A stretch of 64,000 nt of DNA from Ruegeria sp. HKCCD8929. Lineage in GTDB: Bacteria > Pseudomonadota > Alphaproteobacteria > Rhodobacterales > Rhodobacteraceae. Positions 61,733 to 64,000 of the stretch are shown here, one piece after another. Both the position numbers and the translations under genes were made by a program. The stretch covers positions 87,523-151,522 of the forward strand of contig NZ_WPZY01000012.1 of NCBI RefSeq assembly GCF_013031405.1, written 5' to 3'. Position 1 is the stretch's first letter, and every line of letters starts with the position of its first letter. The notes under the pieces are model-generated. The model searched no databases. It had not been told where the DNA came from and was given only the letters and a program-made list of their open reading frames with translations.

Positions 61733-62209
61733 TTAGCGAAAGGCTTGAGTCAGCTCGTCATATAGCGCGATGCGCTCGTCCTCGGACAGAAAGGCGCCGA
61801 TCTCGACCTCGCGTCCGGCACCGGTCAGCGTGACGTAATGGGGCACCGGCCCGCCCTGTTCATGCATCTTCGGATGCGCCCAGTAGCGATTGCAGTCCCA
61901 TTCCTGGTCCGGCCCGCGCGGGTTGTGGCGCACCAGATGGGCATGATCGTCGGACAGGGTCAGCACTTCGAGCACGCGGCGCTGGCGATAGTTCAGATCG
62001 AGCGCCAGCCAGATCCCCGCTACCGCCGTCAGGACAAAGGGCAGAAGCCCCCAGAGCAGCACGGATCCCAGCAGCGCCAGCAGCGGGATGGAGGCGAACA
62101 GAAAGACCGTCAGCACCACCGCCGCCGCACCGCGCGGGGGCAGCGAGTTGTGCGGCCAGAGATGCAGTTCCCGTTCCGCCTTGGACGTGCGTTTCCAGTC
62201 ATAGGGCAT
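61733..62209 (-). CDS. DUF2244 family membrane protein
   Basis: A 158-residue protein with a family-typical start (LHLWPHNSLPPRGAAAVVLT), two closely spaced helices (VLTVFLFASIPLLALLG, LLWGLLPFVLTAVAGIWLAL), the conserved YRQRRVLEVLTLSDDHAHLV and a soluble end (AGREVEIGAFLSEDERIALY). DUF2244 proteins have no established function; their helices and conserved basic residues suggest a role in membrane or respiratory complex assembly, which is inference. It is 57 bp downstream of the DsbA-fold gene on the same strand. Confidence 0.85.
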   Translation of the reverse strand: MPYDWKRTSKAERELHLWPHNSLPPRGAAAVVLTVFLFASIPLLALLGSVLLWGLLPFVLTAVAGIWLALDLNYRQRRVLEVLTLSDDHAHLVRHNPRGPDQEWDCNRYWAHPKMHEQGGPVPHYVTLTGAGREVEIGAFLSEDERIALYDELTQAFR

Positions 62210-62266
62210 ATCGTTAATCTATCATGTCCGGCCTGCGGGTCGAGGGAGCCGCCGCCTCAAATCCGG

Positions 62267-62866
62267 TTACACGACGTGACCGACCCGGACCCAGGAAAAC
62301 GCGTCCTCAAGCCGGTCGTCCCCCCAGAACACCTCGCCGCGCACGACAAAGCTGGGCGTGCCGAAGATGCCGTGCGATACCGCCTTTTCGGTTTCGGTCG
62401 CCAGCGCCTCCACCGCCTCGGGCTCGCGCGCGCGGGCCAGGATCGGCAGCGGGTCCTGTTCGCAGCGGTGCAGCGCCTCGGTCAGGGCTGCCTCGCTGCC
62501 GGCCTCGACCCCGTCTTCGAACCAGATGCGGTAGAGCGCCTCGGTAAAGCGCTGGCCCCAGCCTTCGCCCATCCCCATGAGCGCGACCTGATTGGCCAGT
62601 GCCAGATCCGAGATCGGATAAGGCGCGGGCAGGCTGGCATGCAGCCCGTACTTGGCCGCGCGCCGCTCGATGTCGCGCCACATATAGGCGCTTTTTTCCG
62701 GTTTGCCCGCAAAGGGGATGTTCTGCTGCGCGTTCATCACCGTGCGGACGTTGAAAGGGTGCCAGCACACGGTTGCATCATGTTCCTTGCACCAGTCCGG
62801 CAGGCGCAGGATGGTGAGAAAGCTGTAGGTGCTGCCGATGGAATACCAAAAATCAATCTCGGGCAT
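62267..62866 (-). CDS. 2-hydroxychromene-2-carboxylate isomerase-like DsbA-fold protein
   Basis: A 199-residue glutathione-dependent enzyme of the kappa GST/DsbA fold. It opens IDFWYSIGSTYSFLTILRLP, where Ser takes the place of DsbA's first active Cys and binds glutathione. It then shows WHPFNVRTVMNAQQN, the helical insert and the cis-Pro motif SHGIFGTPSFVVRGEVFWG with WGDDRLEDAF. Family members isomerise 2-hydroxychromene-2-carboxylate in naphthalene breakdown, but most homologues in marine alphaproteobacteria have no proven substrate. It lies directly before an AT-rich region. Confidence 0.9.
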   Translation of the reverse strand: MPEIDFWYSIGSTYSFLTILRLPDWCKEHDATVCWHPFNVRTVMNAQQNIPFAGKPEKSAYMWRDIERRAAKYGLHASLPAPYPISDLALANQVALMGMGEGWGQRFTEALYRIWFEDGVEAGSEAALTEALHRCEQDPLPILARAREPEAVEALATETEKAVSHGIFGTPSFVVRGEVFWGDDRLEDAFSWVRVGHVV

Positions 62867-63076
62867 CTGGAGGACTCCGAAAAATCAATATGTGACTTAC
62901 CCATAGTAGCGGATTTTAGTGAGTCTGGCGATGTGTGCGCGCTCGGTTGTATTTGAGGTGGGGCGGTGGGGCTGTCCCACTTCTTCCCTGCGCCGCACAG
63001 GAAATGTCGGCAATGCGGTCCATTGCTGCCGATCATCTACTTGCTTGGAAGTTGACCACATTGAGCCTTCGATGCC

Positions 63077-63349
63077 ATGTTTGGCGCCATGGCAATTGGT
63101 CTACTCAAACTCAGCAGCGGTCACTTTTCTTTGGAATTCGAAGAAGAGGATGTTTCAGACGTTGTGGAGGCAATTAGAACTGAGTTCGGCAAAGCCGAAC
63201 AAAAGCAATTTGTTATGGCGAGAGAAGTGAAGTTTGGTGGCGCCACTTTCGTGTTTCAAAATGAGTGGCAAGACCCATGCCTGGTCTCGTCCAGTCTTCA
63301 GGGCGATCAGTGCCTTCGGCAAATTCATGAAAAGCTGAGTAGGCAATAG
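63077..63349 (+). CDS. small unrecognised protein in AT-richer end region
   Basis: A 90-residue soluble acidic protein (SLEFEEEDVSDVVEAIRTEF, then GGATFVFQNEWQDPC). No family recognised. A second ATG four codons in is an equal start. AT-rich, transferred-looking DNA. The frame is short, so it may be chance, but the amino acid make-up is protein-like. Confidence 0.45.
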   Translation: MFGAMAIGLLKLSSGHFSLEFEEEDVSDVVEAIRTEFGKAEQKQFVMAREVKFGGATFVFQNEWQDPCLVSSSLQGDQCLRQIHEKLSRQ

Positions 63350-63577
63350 TGCCGACACATGGACAGAGTGAGTTTGGACAGTTTGGGCTCAGAGCGGTCA
63401 TCTGACGATTTCGCTCAGACCTTCCCTACGCTGGCGCGCACCCGAGGTCGGCGGAGCGGGACTAAGCTGACGTTGTTGCAGCTGCGCCAATGGCCGCCAT
63501 GTTTGGCAATTCCGAGCTGCTATTACAACGATACATCCACTTGAAATCTGTTAAGTGGATGAAGCATATTTCCACTC

Positions 63578-63859
63578 ATGGCCATCATTCTAGCTTTCTC
63601 TTTTGCAGGGTTCATCTATCTGATTGTTGCCTTACAGGTCAGCCAGGGGTTTCCGCCACTGTACGAGAAATATCGGGGGCCGATAGAAGATCAGATCAAA
63701 CCCGTTTTACCGTTTGTCTTTGCACTGATTGTAATAATGCTAGCGTCCACAGTGTTCTCGCCCTTATTTTTCCTCTTCGGCGTTGTGTCTGTTTGGTGTG
63801 GATTGCGAATTCAAAATCCGTGCGAGTACGAACACTTGGGCCCTTACCATGGCTGTTGA
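63578..63859 (+). CDS. small unrecognised membrane protein in AT-richer end region
   Basis: A 93-residue protein with an N-terminal helix (MAIILAFSFAGFIYLIVALQ), a polar loop, and a second hydrophobic region (VLPFVFALIVIMLASTVFSP and on). No ribosome site is clear and no family was recognised. An 8-bp inverted repeat (ATCCACTT / AAGTGGAT, 63535-63560) lies just upstream. Confidence 0.45.
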   Translation: MAIILAFSFAGFIYLIVALQVSQGFPPLYEKYRGPIEDQIKPVLPFVFALIVIMLASTVFSPLFFLFGVVSVWCGLRIQNPCEYEHLGPYHGC

Positions 63860-64000
63860 ATCCGCTGACGATTAGCGCATTCAATAGATGGCCGATGCTC
63901 GCATTTGATACTTGGACACTTGGTATGATTGCTTTGATGGGAATTTGACCTTCCCCCCGATTTTCGGGCCATTGCGAACTGGAATTTTCCACCTTTGAAT

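Overview
The window is a gene-dense, high-GC stretch of chromosome from an alphaproteobacterium. The best fit is Rhodobacteraceae, Roseobacter group, close to Ruegeria. Supporting signs are a rhodobacterial gene transfer agent (GTA) terminase pair, an L9 protein with a long acidic tail, a SAM-II riboswitch before metZ, a DddP-like M24 protein, a cytochrome b561-YceI fusion, DUF2244, and glyQ/glyS with PPDK beside them. No rRNA, tRNA, CRISPR array or intact insertion sequence was found.

Layout. 0-1.5 kb: a quorum-sensing pair, luxR then luxI, on the minus strand; luxI runs off the left edge. 1.9-5.3 kb: a lipoprotein lytic transglycosylase, the rpsF-rpsR-rplI ribosomal operon, a small membrane protein and a YceI protein. 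5.5-13.3 kb: a b561-YceI fusion, then the fatty acid block fabD-fabG-acpP-(GNAT)-(HisA-like)-fabF-mltG. 13.4-18 kb: a TPR/OGT-like glycosyltransferase, then the first two GTA genes (small and large terminase) with nothing recognisable as GTA after them. 18-30.5 kb: GST, alpha/beta hydrolase, SAM-II-controlled metZ, an operon of a 2OG-Fe(II) oxygenase and a DddP-like metalloprotein facing a LysR regulator, folE2, a histone/phasin-like Ala-Lys-Pro protein, trkH coupled to a ThDP decarboxylase, and a TauE/SafE permease. 31-41.5 kb: an inactive trypsin-like protein, glyQ, a small membrane-anchored protein, a GltS-type symporter, glyS, a PPDK-like protein and a SleB-type cell-wall hydrolase. 41.6-45 kb: folB-folP-glmM. 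45-58 kb: an EamA transporter, an ArsR/SRPBCC pair, ilvC facing two Lrp regulators, a HutC regulator facing a class V aminotransferase, a UbiH-like monooxygenase, a broken small membrane gene, a HAD phosphatase facing a FadR-type regulator, an MshEN-GT2 glycosyltransferase, carA and yqeY. 58-64 kb: two visibly AT-richer islets of unrecognised membrane and secreted proteins, flanking an M48-type peptidase, a DUF2244 protein and a DsbA-fold isomerase.

How the genes work together. Most of the window is housekeeping: lipid synthesis, translation, folate, cell wall, and branched-chain and sulfur amino acids. Onto this are grafted environmental functions: AHL signalling, possible DMSP or M24 chemistry, sulfite/sulfonate export and K+ uptake. 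Regulation is often visible in the DNA: a SAM-II aptamer followed by a terminator, paired ArsR half-sites over a start codon, a GntR-type palindrome, and a promoter-terminator pair ahead of the GTA genes.

Most worth checking: the GTA cluster that stops after the terminase, the DddP-like protein with every DddP active-site position kept, two proteins that keep an enzyme fold but lost key residues (trypsin-like and PPDK-like), the FolB fusion, and the small membrane gene interrupted by a single TGA.
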